Positions 39,590 to 50,617 of a DNA stretch of 64,000 nucleotides are shown one piece after another. The first letter of the stretch is position 1. Each line of letters opens with the position of its first letter. The position numbers and the translations under genes are program-made. The stretch covers positions 338,501 through 402,500 of the forward strand of contig JADFUC010001307.1 in assembly GCA_019722365.1 (NCBI GenBank). The letters run 5' to 3'. This stretch comes from Lithospermum erythrorhizon (Eukaryota; Streptophyta; Magnoliopsida; Boraginales; Boraginaceae). The notes beneath the pieces were generated by a model. It saw only the letters and a list, made by a program, of their open reading frames with translations, was not told the origin of the DNA and ran no database searches.

Positions 39590-42500
39590 TTAGAGATTTC
39601 TGAGGGCTGCCAACCTCTTTTCCAGCTCATCAACGTCGGAACTACAAGAGATGTGAACAAACAAAGGTCAGCATACCATAAAAAATTACCTCAACTCTCA
39701 CAAAAATGAACTCAAATTAGAACCTTATGCAACAACAATGTGCTATTTTAGGATATCAAAAGGGACACTGAATTGCATACAGGTGGCAGATCTCTTCAGA
39801 TTAGTGTCGTATCAAAACAGAGTAGATGAACTTGTTGCTTGTATAGGTTTGATCTTGAAACTAGCTCATTTCTTTTTATTGCACTCATTTTCAGAACATG
39901 GCAGGAAAGAACCAATTCGGTTAAGGGAGGATTTATATCCTTCAAGATGCTAACTGATTACTGATAATCATTCAGATGAAGCAATTAGCAGGATTGAGTA
40001 CCATAATCTTCCAACATATGGAAACCAATCCCCCTTCACTTAAGGAGAGAAGGAAGTGGATTTCGAGCAGCTACATTTGCTGAAAAGGACACAAAGTATA
40101 ATGGAAGTGAAATTAGAACATACCTGCCAACATTTTCAGTATTTTTCCCAGAAATTTTTCCTTTTGGAGCTGTTGAAAGCTATAAGAATTCGAAGAACCC
40201 ATATCAGCTTTAGTGAATAATGGGATACAGTCTGACGCTCACAATACAGCAAGAGAAATAAAAGTTTTAATACTAACCTGAGAGGCAACGTCTACACCAA
40301 TTTCATCCAATACCTATTACAACACAAAGCATTGATATGTAAATAATATAAATAAAGGAACCAAAAACTATAATGTAACATAACTTGGCATATTGTGGTT
40401 AACAAACAAGTTTCTGCAGGGCAGATGAATAGGGACACAAGCCATCGAAAATGAGAACCATAATGAGATATAATCAGCCAAGTGATCTATATTATGAAGT
40501 GGCTTGGCCTACAAATGAAAGCAGATTCCATACATTCATTCCTTTTCAAGTTGAAAACACAGGTTTTAAAACCAAATCATAGTGTGTGAAACCCACATCT
40601 AGCCTCAGGCAGTGTAGATCACATTAAGTGACAGTAATACTACTAATCTAAATGAGTGTATTACATTTTTTATGTCTAGGATATATAGATCATGTGTTTT
40701 GTTTTATTATAATTAAAAATTTGATCAATAATCAAAGATGCAAAGTTACAACTCAAATTTGGATATAACTAAAATTGTGTGTCAAAGGGCAGAGGAGGAG
40801 AAAACTCTATCGAATAGCTCTTACGGAGATAATCACAAAATTATTGGTTAAGCTTAATTAATTAGTTTTGACTGCTACATGGGATAAACTTGTTGAAGCA
40901 GGGGGTATTTCACTTTCAGTCAAAGAGAAAAGCCAAACGGGTACCTGATTTGTGAGGTCTTCCGTTTCTTCCTCAGCCTCATCATTGTCCAAAACATCAT
41001 CTATAGCATCCGACATCATTTCAGTCTGGAAGTAATAGAATAGCATTAGTCAGCTGAACTCATGAACACCAAGATATTCAGAACCAGGAACTGTTTTAAT
41101 ATATTGCATATCTTACAGTCATATCCATCTGAGCGGACTGCTTTTGGAATTCTCGTATCACCTTTGCCTGCTTGGCAGGGGCCATTTGCTGCATTCATGA
41201 TTTCAAGGTACGCTTTAAGTTACTATGTTAGACAAATAATCTGCAGCACTTCAAACAACGAATCACCAAACTACACCAGCTCTAAAGAAGCTGAAGCTTC
41301 GCGAGATAGACCCTCTCATTAGGTTATTATTAAGAGAATCTCAAGACTGTAGTTAAAATATTTACATTATAAACCTGATACACTGGTTTATGACTCAACA
41401 ACCAGCCTTGATTGAAATTTCCTATTTATGAACCGGCTGTGCACAAAGTGTTTGGGTGAAGATCAGTTTGGATAATTTCTTCTGGGGTGTTGATATTTAA
41501 AAATAAAGGAGATCATCTCTTTGAAAACTGTGCTAAACACTCTCTCTCTAGGTTTAGTTATTTAGTAATACAGATCATTATCAGGCTCTTTATGTCCAGC
41601 ACATGGGGATTACACTATTGTTCCGGGATCTATTCATAGAAGGACATAGCTTTAGTGGCACCTTTGATCCCAGTAGAAACTGAACATTGAGCTGACATCG
41701 CCTGCAAACGATAGATATTCCAATCTTACCAAGAGTCATAGCAAATAAGGATCGAAAGGATGTCTGTCATATCAAAATAGAGGAATCTACCTGAGTGGAT
41801 GTAGCTACACCTCTAACTTGAGCTCTGCTATTTTGCAACTTAGTAATCTGCTGTCTTAGCCTGACCAGTTGACGTGCTAGTATTTTTGTTGCTGCCTGCA
41901 ATAAGCAAAGGAATAAGAAGAAGAATATCTCAATGCTCAAATTGATCATCATAGATGAAAATGTAATTAAATTAATTATCTGTAGAACCAACCTCATTCC
42001 CAAGCTTTGCAGTTTTTTTAATCTCAGCAACGAGCTTCTTTTCCTATCTCATTTACAGGCAAATCACAACCAATTTAATTAATACTTTATTGTATAAGAA
42101 AAACATATTATTTCTTGAAATATCTATTCACTTATGCCTGTATCAAGATGCCAAAACAAATGAAATATCTCATTTTAAAATTCTATAGGTGCATCATCAA
42201 AATGACAGACTCATTCCATCGAGCTACTAAACGAGTTGATACTACCACAAACTCGGTATTTTTACCTTACTAAAATTCTAAAATTTGGCCATGAAAACTT
42301 CACATACAGCATCATGACACTACCACAATAGTACTCCTTTACCAAAGTTCTGAATGAACATTCAAACCTACTACAGTTCTCCTCAGACTGATAAAGTGTA
42401 ATACTGCCCACATATCACCATGCCAACCCATAACCCCTGGTGATTGCTAATCCAACTAACATATGCCATCATATATGGACACAGGCAACACAATCATGAG

Positions 42501-42962
42501 ACACACTACCACAATAGTACTTCTTTTTACTTCAAAGTTCTGAACATTCAAACCTCACAGTTCTCCCCAGACTGATAGAAGCAACAATACTGCCCACACA
42601 TATCACTCACATGCTACCATAACCTCAAGATTGCTAACTAACTAACATATGCCATCATATAAGGGACACACAGCAACACGTGACACAATCATGTACTTAA
42701 ATTTAAGATCCATACGTTAACAGTAAACATCAACTACAAACGAACAAAATGTACGAAGTAAACTACACAGCTCCTCGCCTAAATGTACATGCTCAATAAT
42801 CACATCAACGACAATTACCATAACAGGAAGAGAGGATGGGAAATTCAGATCAGAATATCAGATAGGTCAACTCATACCTCTGGTAGCAGGCATTGACATC
42901 TCTCTCTTTGCTCTCCCTAAGGTAACACCACATCAACATACACATCAAGGCAAATATATTAT
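39590..42962 (-). pseudogene. VPS2: VPS2.2/2.3-type ESCRT-III subunit (CHMP2), 5' half damaged
   Basis: VPS2 polymerises with other ESCRT-III subunits on endosomes to bud and cut intralumenal vesicles. Clean minus-strand exons with GT-AG sites are 42043-41993, 41895-41791, 41188-41117, 41025-40945, 40313-40278, 40179-40124 and 39641-39590. They encode the basic helical core ('EKKLVAEIKKTAK', 'LARQLVRLRQQITKLQ', 'QMAPAKQAKV'), the acidic 'DNDEAEEETEDLTNQ' tract and a C-terminal MIM1-like motif ('ELEKRLAALR') that recruits VPS4. Problems: the exon starting at 41701 has an extra C, which leads to a TAG at 41632-41630, and no GT donor follows where one is expected. The N-terminal exon at about 42962-42878 ('.NIF', 'LRESK') has several indels and no ATG. 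The short exon expected next was not found. It is either a decaying gene or a region with sequence errors. Confidence 0.7.
42311..42697. repeat. 186-bp tandem duplication in a VPS2 intron
   Basis: Two copies share 'taccacaatagtact' (42321 and 42507) and 'atatgccatcatat' (42461 and 42647), a constant offset of 186 bp. They lie between the damaged exon 1 and the first clean exon, where an expected exon is missing. Confidence 0.8.
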
Positions 42963-43189
42963 AAGCACCTAATCCCAAAAGATAATCAAGTTTAATTTTT
43001 AATATCAAATTAACAATTTTTTTGTCATTAATTGACAAAAATAACAATTATTTGAACCAAAAAATTATGATGTTATTTTTTATATAATTTTTACCAAATA
43101 CTATTCAACATATACAAAAAAATTGAGTTGAAAATTTAAAATGTCAACCGGCACATTAAAAACTAAACCATCTTTTTGAAATGGAGAGA

Positions 43190-44380
43190 GTATCATTAAG
43201 AGAACCTCCAATCGCAGCTTAATTTTGTATTTGTGAGCTAATTACATACAATTGAACCAAAAAAGGTAAAAATTGGTTTACAAAACAATTCAACTTAAAC
43301 AATAATTTCACCCACATATATCAGCTAAAATCAAGACAACACCAAAGTTATTGCAAAATAGTACTACCACAAAATCATACTCCCTCCATCTCTAAAGATC
43401 GTTCACTTTGCTTTTTCAATTTTCAAAATTATCAAAATATCTTAATTGACTCACATAACTCTGATGTGAATCATAATTACTTGTCAATTGTATGTAATGT
43501 TTTCATAATTGTACAAAATTAAGCTGCCATTGACGGTGGTCTTAATATACTAACTCCATCCTAAAAGATAGTAACCACCTTTGGTACTTCACTCTAGGGT
43601 CAATTCAGAAACAGCCTCTCCGTTTTCACAAGGGTAAAGTTGTGTACTATTCAACTCCCCCTTATCCCGCTTAGGTGAGAGGCTCTTTAGATTAAGACAT
43701 GTTAATGTTGACGTTGTACTTACAATTGAACGAAAAAAATCATTTCACCAACATTTATCAGCTAAAAATCAAGACGAATGCAAATTAATTGCAATGTAGT
43801 ACTACCACAAAATTGTATCATTAAGATCACCGTCAATCTCAGCTTAATTTTATAAAATTACGAGTCAATTACATACAATTAACACACACACACACAAAAT
43901 TCTTTCACAGAAAATTCACCACAAAATAATTTCACCCACATTTAACAGCTAATGATCAAGAAAACTACAAATTAATTGCAAATAGTAGTACCACAAAAAT
44001 TATATCATTAAGACCATAGTCAATCACAGCTTAATTTGTATAATTATGAGCTAATTACATACAATTGAACCCAAATCCTTTCTTTACACAAAATTCACCA
44101 AAAACAATTATTTAAGCCACATTTATCAGCTAAATAAATATAGACATCAATAAGGTAATTGCAAATAGTAGTACCACACAAAAAATATAATTAAGACCAT
44201 CGTTAATGTCAGCTTAATTTTGTATAACTATGACTCCATTACAGCTAAATATAAAGACAAAATAAATTGCAGATAGTAGTACCACACAATTATAATTAAG
44301 ACCATCGTTAATCGCAGCTTAATTGTGTATAATAATTATGAGTACATTACAGCTAGATATAAAGATTAAAAAAGATTGCA
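43190..44380. repeat. Tandem array of ~105-190 bp units upstream of VPS2
   Basis: Five units carry 'attaaga(c)cat.gt.aat' and 'cagcttaattttgtat', then 'agctaattacatacaattgaac', 'ttcacccacatttatcagct' and 'aatagtagtaccacaaaa'. Unit anchors fall at 43195, 43820, 44008, 44190 and 44295. The first gap is widened by about 440 bp that begins with a 'actccctccatctctaaag' MITE-like end. The array lies where the VPS2 promoter would be expected. Confidence 0.8.
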
Positions 44381-45654
44381 AAACTAGTTGTACTTTCACC
44401 TTTGGCAGAGGGTTTTTTGACGAAAATGTTCTTCACAGTTGCCGCTACTTTCGACATTTTCCAGTAATGGGAAGTAATGAAGCAAAGTCAAGTTTCACCT
44501 CCCGAACGTTGGGATGTTTTTTATTTGTCCTCTGTTGTCTCGTTTATTTACGGAAAGCCCACTCTCCCTATTTTGGAAATGGCACTATGTTCTTCAAATA
44601 TAGAGCATTCAATCACCATTCACCACATTCACCATGTCGCTTGCCATAAACGTAGCCGAGAGTCAAGCGATGTTGCTTTAAAAGTTATTTTATAGAAAAT
44701 ATAATAACTGATAATTACAATATATTATTTTTTTTTTTTTCTCTTATTTAATTTGTCTAAAATACCAGTTATATTGGAATACTGAATAAATTGATACTCA
44801 TCCCTTTAAAAATTGTTATCGCAAAAAAAATATATATTCCTTTGATTATTTATTATGGAGGTACCGAGGTAAATGAGTCGGTAAGCTAATATTTACTATA
44901 TCTCAAAATATTTGATCATCTAACTTTTAGTTCTTGTATCAAAACGTTTAATTTTATATATTTTCAATATTAATTTTTCATTTTTTTTCTTTCTATATAT
45001 GGCATCTTTCTTTTTTTAGGTAGAATTTGGCCGACATTTTATATTATTAATTTGAATTTTGATGATTAAGAGTAAATATATAATAAAATCATCCACCATA
45101 AGTTATGTGTACATGTTATCAAACATTTTATAACGAAATGAGGCATCTGTATGTCAAGTACGTTTGAGAGATTATAGTATTGCATAGTCTAATACAAACT
45201 CACATATCATTTAGTGTAATATTCATGACAAGGAATGTTTCAAGTACTGTATCAAATCTTTTCAACTGCAATATATGTTGATTACTACAATAGAACATCT
45301 ATATCTAAGTGGAATACATACTTTCCATTAAAATACATGAAAGCTTCAAAGAAAAATACAAGAGTAACTCGGCAAAGGATGTACCAAGCACTACTATGAG
45401 GAGAAAAGAAAATAATGAAACGAACAAACAAAATATCAAGGGATAATCTTGATATAAGCAATCCGACTAAAAAACTATTAATACAAGCTGGATACAGGCT
45501 TTGAAGATATTAGGTTATGCTTACTTAATGCAGGACACACTGGTGTGGCAATTCCTGTTTTATGAATGAAAATGAATGGTGCTCCGAGTTCTTCATCAGA
45601 GTCATGGAGAACGAACGCATTATTAGATTTCATTAATACATCATCAAGCTCAAA
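44381..45654. other. Intergenic, no gene recognised
   Basis: A GC-richer patch at 44390-44690 has overlapping short open frames that match nothing I know. It could be an upstream exon or UTR of VPS2 on the minus strand. The rest is AT-rich with a T-run at 44728-44740. The high-coordinate end should hold the 3' UTR of the ABC gene. Confidence 0.45.
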
Positions 45655-46560
45655 CTATCGATAATAAGCCATATGCCGGGATGATCTGAAAGGAGAAGAA
45701 TCAAACGGAGATGATTTTGTAGCTTGGGTTTGGGGATTCACAGGTTTCTTTTTCTCAGTCTTGGTTTCAGAACGGAGCCATGATTCGACAACTGAAAGCA
45801 AATTAGGAGAGTTCTTTAACTCTTGAAGCTCAGACAACTTTTCTGTCTTCTTCATTACACCATCTTGGATGTAGACAAGATGGGTTGCCCAACTCTCCAG
45901 ACCATCAAATATATGAGTAGCATAAACAATGGTGGCTCCTCTCTGTAAAATTAAATTATGAGTTAGGCACACCAGAAGATAAATTAAGCACTACTACATA
46001 TCGATCGAAACAGTTGCCAAATGACAAGGAAACCTTGGTCTTGATCGTATTAACCAATGAAATAATCAAGCGAGACCATCACACACATAAATAAGTTTGT
46101 ATTTATATTAAAATTCTTATATTGGTTATATAAACATATTTGGTCACATTTTATGATTTCCATTTTAAGGAGCTATAAGTTGGATAGTCTATCATCCAAT
46201 TACTAATTCATACCTGTTCACATTCTTCTTTGAAAAATTCTAGCAAGTCCATCCTGGCAACAACGTCTAAGTCGACAGTAACTTCATCCAGCAAAAGGAC
46301 CTGCATAACAATAAAAATTACCATGAAGGTGAGATAAAATGAGACCTCCAAAAAGTCTTTCTGCAATATAGGAAAGCGCTATCTATTGCTAATCAATCAA
46401 TATGTTAACTTCCAAGTTTTGATGAATCTTTAATTGAACAAAAAAATGAGACGGAGTTTAGAACTATTAACAGGAGAGGACTGGTTTTACTTGATTTGAA
46501 AAACTCAACATACAGCAGAACTCGTGCAAAGCAAAAGAAAAATTGTTCAATATGTTCAGA

Positions 46561-46639
46561 TAAGCACTCAATAAGATGCAATGTTCCAATAGCCAAATAT
46601 TTTCATCTTCTAAGCACTCAATAAGATGCAATGTTCCAA
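46561..46639. repeat. Exact 29-bp direct repeat in an ABC-gene intron
   Basis: 'taagcactcaataagatgca' plus 'atgttccaa' occurs at 46561-46589 and again, identically, at 46611-46639, separated by 21 bp. Confidence 0.95.
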
Positions 46640-46876
46640 CGCAAGAAGATGGATGGCGTGATGATCACTATTATGTTTACTCAACATGCAGTCTAAAACA
46701 CAGGATTAGGAGAAACTTAAGTGGTGGCACTGGGTGCATGTTTCTCCATCTCAATAACATTCTTGTATTAGCCTTGAAATCACATTATATATTGAAGACA
46801 AAAAAGTAGGGCCTTGTCCTGAATATAATTAAACTTTATGCTTTTACTGCCTTTTGAGGGCATAGCCTAAACATTA

Positions 46877-47085
46877 CTCCCTCCATTTCAAAATACATGA
46901 TCATCTAGAAAAAAAAATTTTTTTTACAATAGTTGATTGTTTACAATTTTAATATACATTTTTACAATTCCAATGTAACTTTTTACATTTCCAATGTAGT
47001 TTTTTACAATCCCAATGTAGCTTTTCACAATCTCTTAATAAAACATATTTCATCTAAACAATCATCTATTTTAAAATGGAGGGAG
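46877..47085. mobile_element. Stowaway-like MITE in an ABC-gene intron
   Basis: Terminal inverted repeats CTCCCTCCATTTCAAAATA and the complement of TATTTTAAAATGGAGGGAG match at 18 of 19 positions. A TA duplication lies on each side (46875-46876 and 47086-47087). The 209-bp length and TA target fit Stowaway (Tc1/mariner) MITEs. The interior holds four to five ~20-bp repeats ('tttttacaattccaatgta'). Confidence 0.9.
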
Positions 47086-47599
47086 TATGTTATTGGAAGG
47101 GAGAAAATGAGAAAACAAGTGGTAACATATTTTCCAATCCAAAATATTTGAAGAAATGAACACCAAACAAGAAGAAAGCAAAAGGACCTTAAAGGGATGA
47201 AGGAGACCCAGACAGATTTGTACACGCCTCCGCTGTCCATCAGAAACTTTATGCATCCTCCATTGCAGATCAATGTCCAGCAGTTCAATCAACTTCTCTC
47301 GCCTAACAGGATCAACTCCTTCAACTAAATGCCATAACAATCTTAAAAACAGCAAAGGTTATGTGACGTCCACTCTCGTAATCAATATTAGCATTTACCA
47401 ATAACCAACTGACAAAATAACTTATGAACTAAACACTAGTTCTCAATGCTCATACATTCACCCCGAATAACAATCAAAGCAATGACAGATTGCCAAACTA
47501 ATCAAGAAAATATAAACCAACTCGATTAAGAGATCAACTTCTTCGCCTAGATGCCCATATCAATTTTGAATCTCCTTATTAACGACTTTATCAATTTTG

Positions 47600-47905
47600 A
47601 ACTCAAAAGATAATATTTTTAATGTACATAACAATTGTAAATATCATGATAATTTCGATTCAAATCAAAGTTGTTGGTATAAAAAAGCTAGTGTTTTTAA
47701 TGTACTTTACTACTCCATATTATTATTAACATGTTAATTTCGATTCAAATAAAATACTGTATATGGGTATCAACTAATGCTATAAAGTTTGTTACTTTTG
47801 AACAAATTAAAATGATGGGTATGAATTAAAGCTACAAAGTTTATTAATTTCGATAATAAAAATGAAACTGGACAATCTTTTTGGGACAACAAATAAATTT
47901 TCGAT
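47600..47905. mobile_element. MITE-like repeat next to ABC exon 1
   Basis: It shares 'atttttaatgtac', 'attattattaacatgttaat', 'aaagtttgttaatttcgat' and a terminal 'tctttttgggac' with similar copies near 57660-57895 and 59300-59465. It fills much of the gap where the missing ABC exons should be. Confidence 0.5.
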
Positions 47906-48064
47906 GAATGTATATATATTATAGTTTCCAGATCCATTGGCGCCAACAAGAAGGCAACGAGATCCAGGAGCAATATTGAGGCTGAAATCGAAGAATAAAG
48001 GGGTTTGATAATCGTATGAAAATTGCATGCAATTTACTTTAATACTATCTCCAATTATAGTCAT

Positions 48065-48920
48065 TTTAGAAATGTATTTTGTAATTTTTGGTATGATTGT
48101 AATGAGAAATTGGATGTTTATATATTGAGAAAAGGTGTGAAATCGTAACACTAGTTTGCCCCGCTAAATTGCGGAATAGTATTATAGGTGGCGGTTAGTA
48201 CTCGATTTAAATGTAAATAGGGAAGGGGGGAGGTTGGGGAGCTGATGCACCACATATGTTGTCCTCATTTCTACTCAATTTGTTCAATTGCAACGTGGAC
48301 TAATGCTTTCCCTATAGTATTCTAAATGCAGTGAAGGTATGAATTAGGGCATGAAAACGAACATCACGACATTCAATTTGGTTTTATAGGGATTCGATGT
48401 AACCTAATCGAGCCTCGATTTTTGTGCTCGTTGCGCTCGACCGAAATTTCAATTTTGGGTTCGATCTCGATATAGTTGAATGAGCCTTCCGATTTTAGTG
48501 TACGTAATCTAATGTTCTACTCCGTTCGAATGATATACATTTATAAAATAACAGTTTTCTTCCTTATTTTAGATATCATTTAAAATTCAATGTTGGTTCG
48601 AACTTAGAACCATTTAAACAGAACCTTCGAATTTATGAATCGAACCGAACTTTCTAATAATTATATTTGAATCGAATCCTGATGATGTTCGGTATAGTTC
48701 GATATCTTTACAGCCCAATGAACTACTTTGTATAAATCGACATTGAAAAAACTGATTTTGATACAAAGACAAAAAACTAGATGATTAAACATTTCTGAGG
48801 ACGAAGAACTAATTGAGTAAAACATTTAAAATATAGTTATATAGCAGTTATATACTGCTATATTTAATTTACTTGCACATTTACATAATGAACAAATTAT
48901 ATGTTTGTGATTCTTAATAT
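48065..48920. other. Upstream region of the ABC gene
   Basis: This should include the ABC-gene promoter on the minus strand. The stretch at 48340-48720 is rich in 'tcgaaccgaac' and 'tttcggt' words, a common low-complexity pattern in plant intergenic DNA. No ORF is supported. Confidence 0.5.
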
Positions 48921-48922
48921 TT

Positions 48923-49194
48923 CCTCCGTTCACTTTTAATTGTCTTTCCATGTCAATTTTTTTGTTTCAAATTACTTGTAATTTAACATAGAAAATTATA
49001 TTATATATTTTCAATATATTTCTTGTCTACTTTTTATTATTAAATTATCAACCAATCAATGATATAGTTTCAATTAGTTATTATTCTATATATTTTTAAT
49101 GCATTTTGACAACTTTCTTAATCTACGCCAAGAAATCTAATGTAAGACAACTAAAAAATCACGAAAAGGAGACAACTAAAAAATCACGAAGGAG
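48923..49194. mobile_element. MITE-like element with duplicated end
   Basis: 'cctccgttcacttttaattgtc' at the left pairs with 'gacaactaaaaaatcacgaa' plus 'ggag' at the right as imperfect inverted repeats. The right 20-mer is exactly duplicated at 49146-49165 and 49171-49190. Confidence 0.55.
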
Positions 49195-49700
49195 TAGTTA
49201 ATATAACTCAAAAGACCCAAAAGATAATTTGAGAAATTGAGAATCTAATTTGAACATTAAAAAATGATGGACTAACTTGAACTGCATCTTCCTTCTTTCA
49301 CTTTTCAAAATTCAATAATGCATCAAAATAATTAGCCTGCCAAATTAGCCTTTGACATTTTTATCATTTTAAAGAAATGATTCAAAGAGTTTCTCCAAAT
49401 GCTTTTATATAAAATAGATATAAATATATTACACTTTGCTGTCATTTTAAATAAAAATACTTAATTGGGTCAATATTTAATGTATGTAAAGAATCAATTT
49501 TAATTAATTAAAATCAAATAAAAACATTATCTTTGTATCCCTCACCCCACTGCCAATCTTCAAATCCATCTTTTCGATCACCTTCTTACTAAGAGATCTA
49601 AATCCAAAGGGTTTTCTTTGCAACAACAGACTTTAAAATTTTCCTTTAACTTAATCCAAAAGCACATCCAAGACACACAAACCAACTTATCCATAATACT

Positions 49701-49995
49701 TTAGAAGAAATAGAATAATACATTGCCATCTATCAAGACCTGAAATGCTGGAGCAAGATACTCCACCCTAATCAAAACCCACCTTGAATAAAAGGTACCA
49801 AACACATCCTTAACAATCAAATGATTAGTCAAAGTGTACAAATAAGCCAACTGAAGTTCTGGTGTGGTGAAATCCCACCCTCTAAAGTAAGCAGCCACTT
49901 CAAAACATAGCAACACTAAAGACACAAACAAGAACACCTTTATACATGAATAAAACCTCAACCTCACAGCTGGATTCTCCAGACACCCCTCTACA
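49701..49995 (-). pseudogene. CslC (xyloglucan glucan synthase) fragment
   Basis: A continuous minus-strand frame encodes 'ENPAVRLRFYSCIKVFLF', 'FEVAAYFRGWDF', 'LQLAYLYTLTN' and 'YSRWVLIRVEYLAPAFQVL'. This is the N-terminal transmembrane and following segment of cellulose synthase-like C proteins, Golgi enzymes that make the xyloglucan backbone. It then deviates ('IDGNVLFYFF') and stops, where full proteins continue for more than 500 residues with the D,D,D,QxxRW catalytic region. Nothing of the catalytic part is found nearby. The fragment is about 95 codons and probably a captured or leftover piece, not a gene. Confidence 0.75.
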
Positions 49996-50617
49996 TGAGA
50001 TTTTTCTCAATTCGAATGGTGGGGTGGGGTAATGAAGAGTCAAGAATGCTTATTTCGATTTAATTAATTAAACTGACACGGCTAAATTATCAAAGCCTAA
50101 TCAACGCTTGCTATTTAAAAACGACCATAAACGTAATAATATATTTAAACAATGTTTATCCGTTATAGCTGAAATCTCGTCAAAAAGACGCTTTTCCAAA
50201 AATTTAGGTACAAAAAATCACTCCCATGCCATTTCGAAACATTTAACGCCTATTTGAAATAATGAAAATAGTTCAGGTGCCAGAATAAAATTTAGCCAAA
50301 TAATTAATGGAACGAATAAGAAAAGTTCATTTAAGTAAAAAGGTAAGATGAGTTTGCTTATACACCAAGCGATAACCATAGCATTTTGCCATTACAAGTA
50401 AACACATATAACTATCTACCAGATGTCCACATGCATACATCATAAGAGCATAAATCCAAAACTCCATTTTCCTCTTTTTCTTTTGGTGAATGTATAACAA
50501 ATAACAAAACCTAGCCGATAATACTTATTTCACATAATGGAACAAGGTTTGAAGGTTCCCACAATTTCCATTTCTCTGATATTTTTCCCCTTACAAAATA
50601 CATAAGTGTTCGCATAA
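49996..50617. other. Spacer between the CslC fragment and NECAP
   Basis: AT-rich and non-coding. The 300-400 bp below 50618 should be NECAP 3' UTR on the minus strand. Confidence 0.5.

Larger units (their letters stand above)
45655..48064 (-). pseudogene. ABCI19/20/21-type soluble ABC protein, internal exons missing
   Basis: This is a stand-alone ABC nucleotide-binding domain. The plant ABCI19/20/21 group is soluble and reported at the ER, with a link to cytokinin response. Minus-strand parts: exon 1 at 48064-~47935 (Met to the Walker A start 'GANGSG', 43 residues); 47324-47188 (signature '[11 protein letters not shown]'); 46300-46214 (Walker B 'VLLLDEV' with catalytic Glu position); 45942-45655 ('[10 protein letters not shown]' with the H-loop His, and the family C-terminus 'MAYYR'). 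The three downstream exons join in frame with good splice sites. After Walker A, however, the expected GT is absent (the sequence continues 'aaactataat'). The exon or exons for about 70 residues, covering the Walker A Lys-Thr end and the Q-loop, are not found in the 610-bp gap. As read, it cannot bind ATP normally. Confidence 0.75.

Noticed and set aside
41767..42030. 87-codon minus-strand ORF
   Set aside because: It runs through an intron. Only the part matching VPS2 exon 41895-41791 is coding.
47071..47355. 94-codon minus-strand ORF taken whole
   Set aside because: Only 47324-47188 is exon. Its ends are intron read-through.
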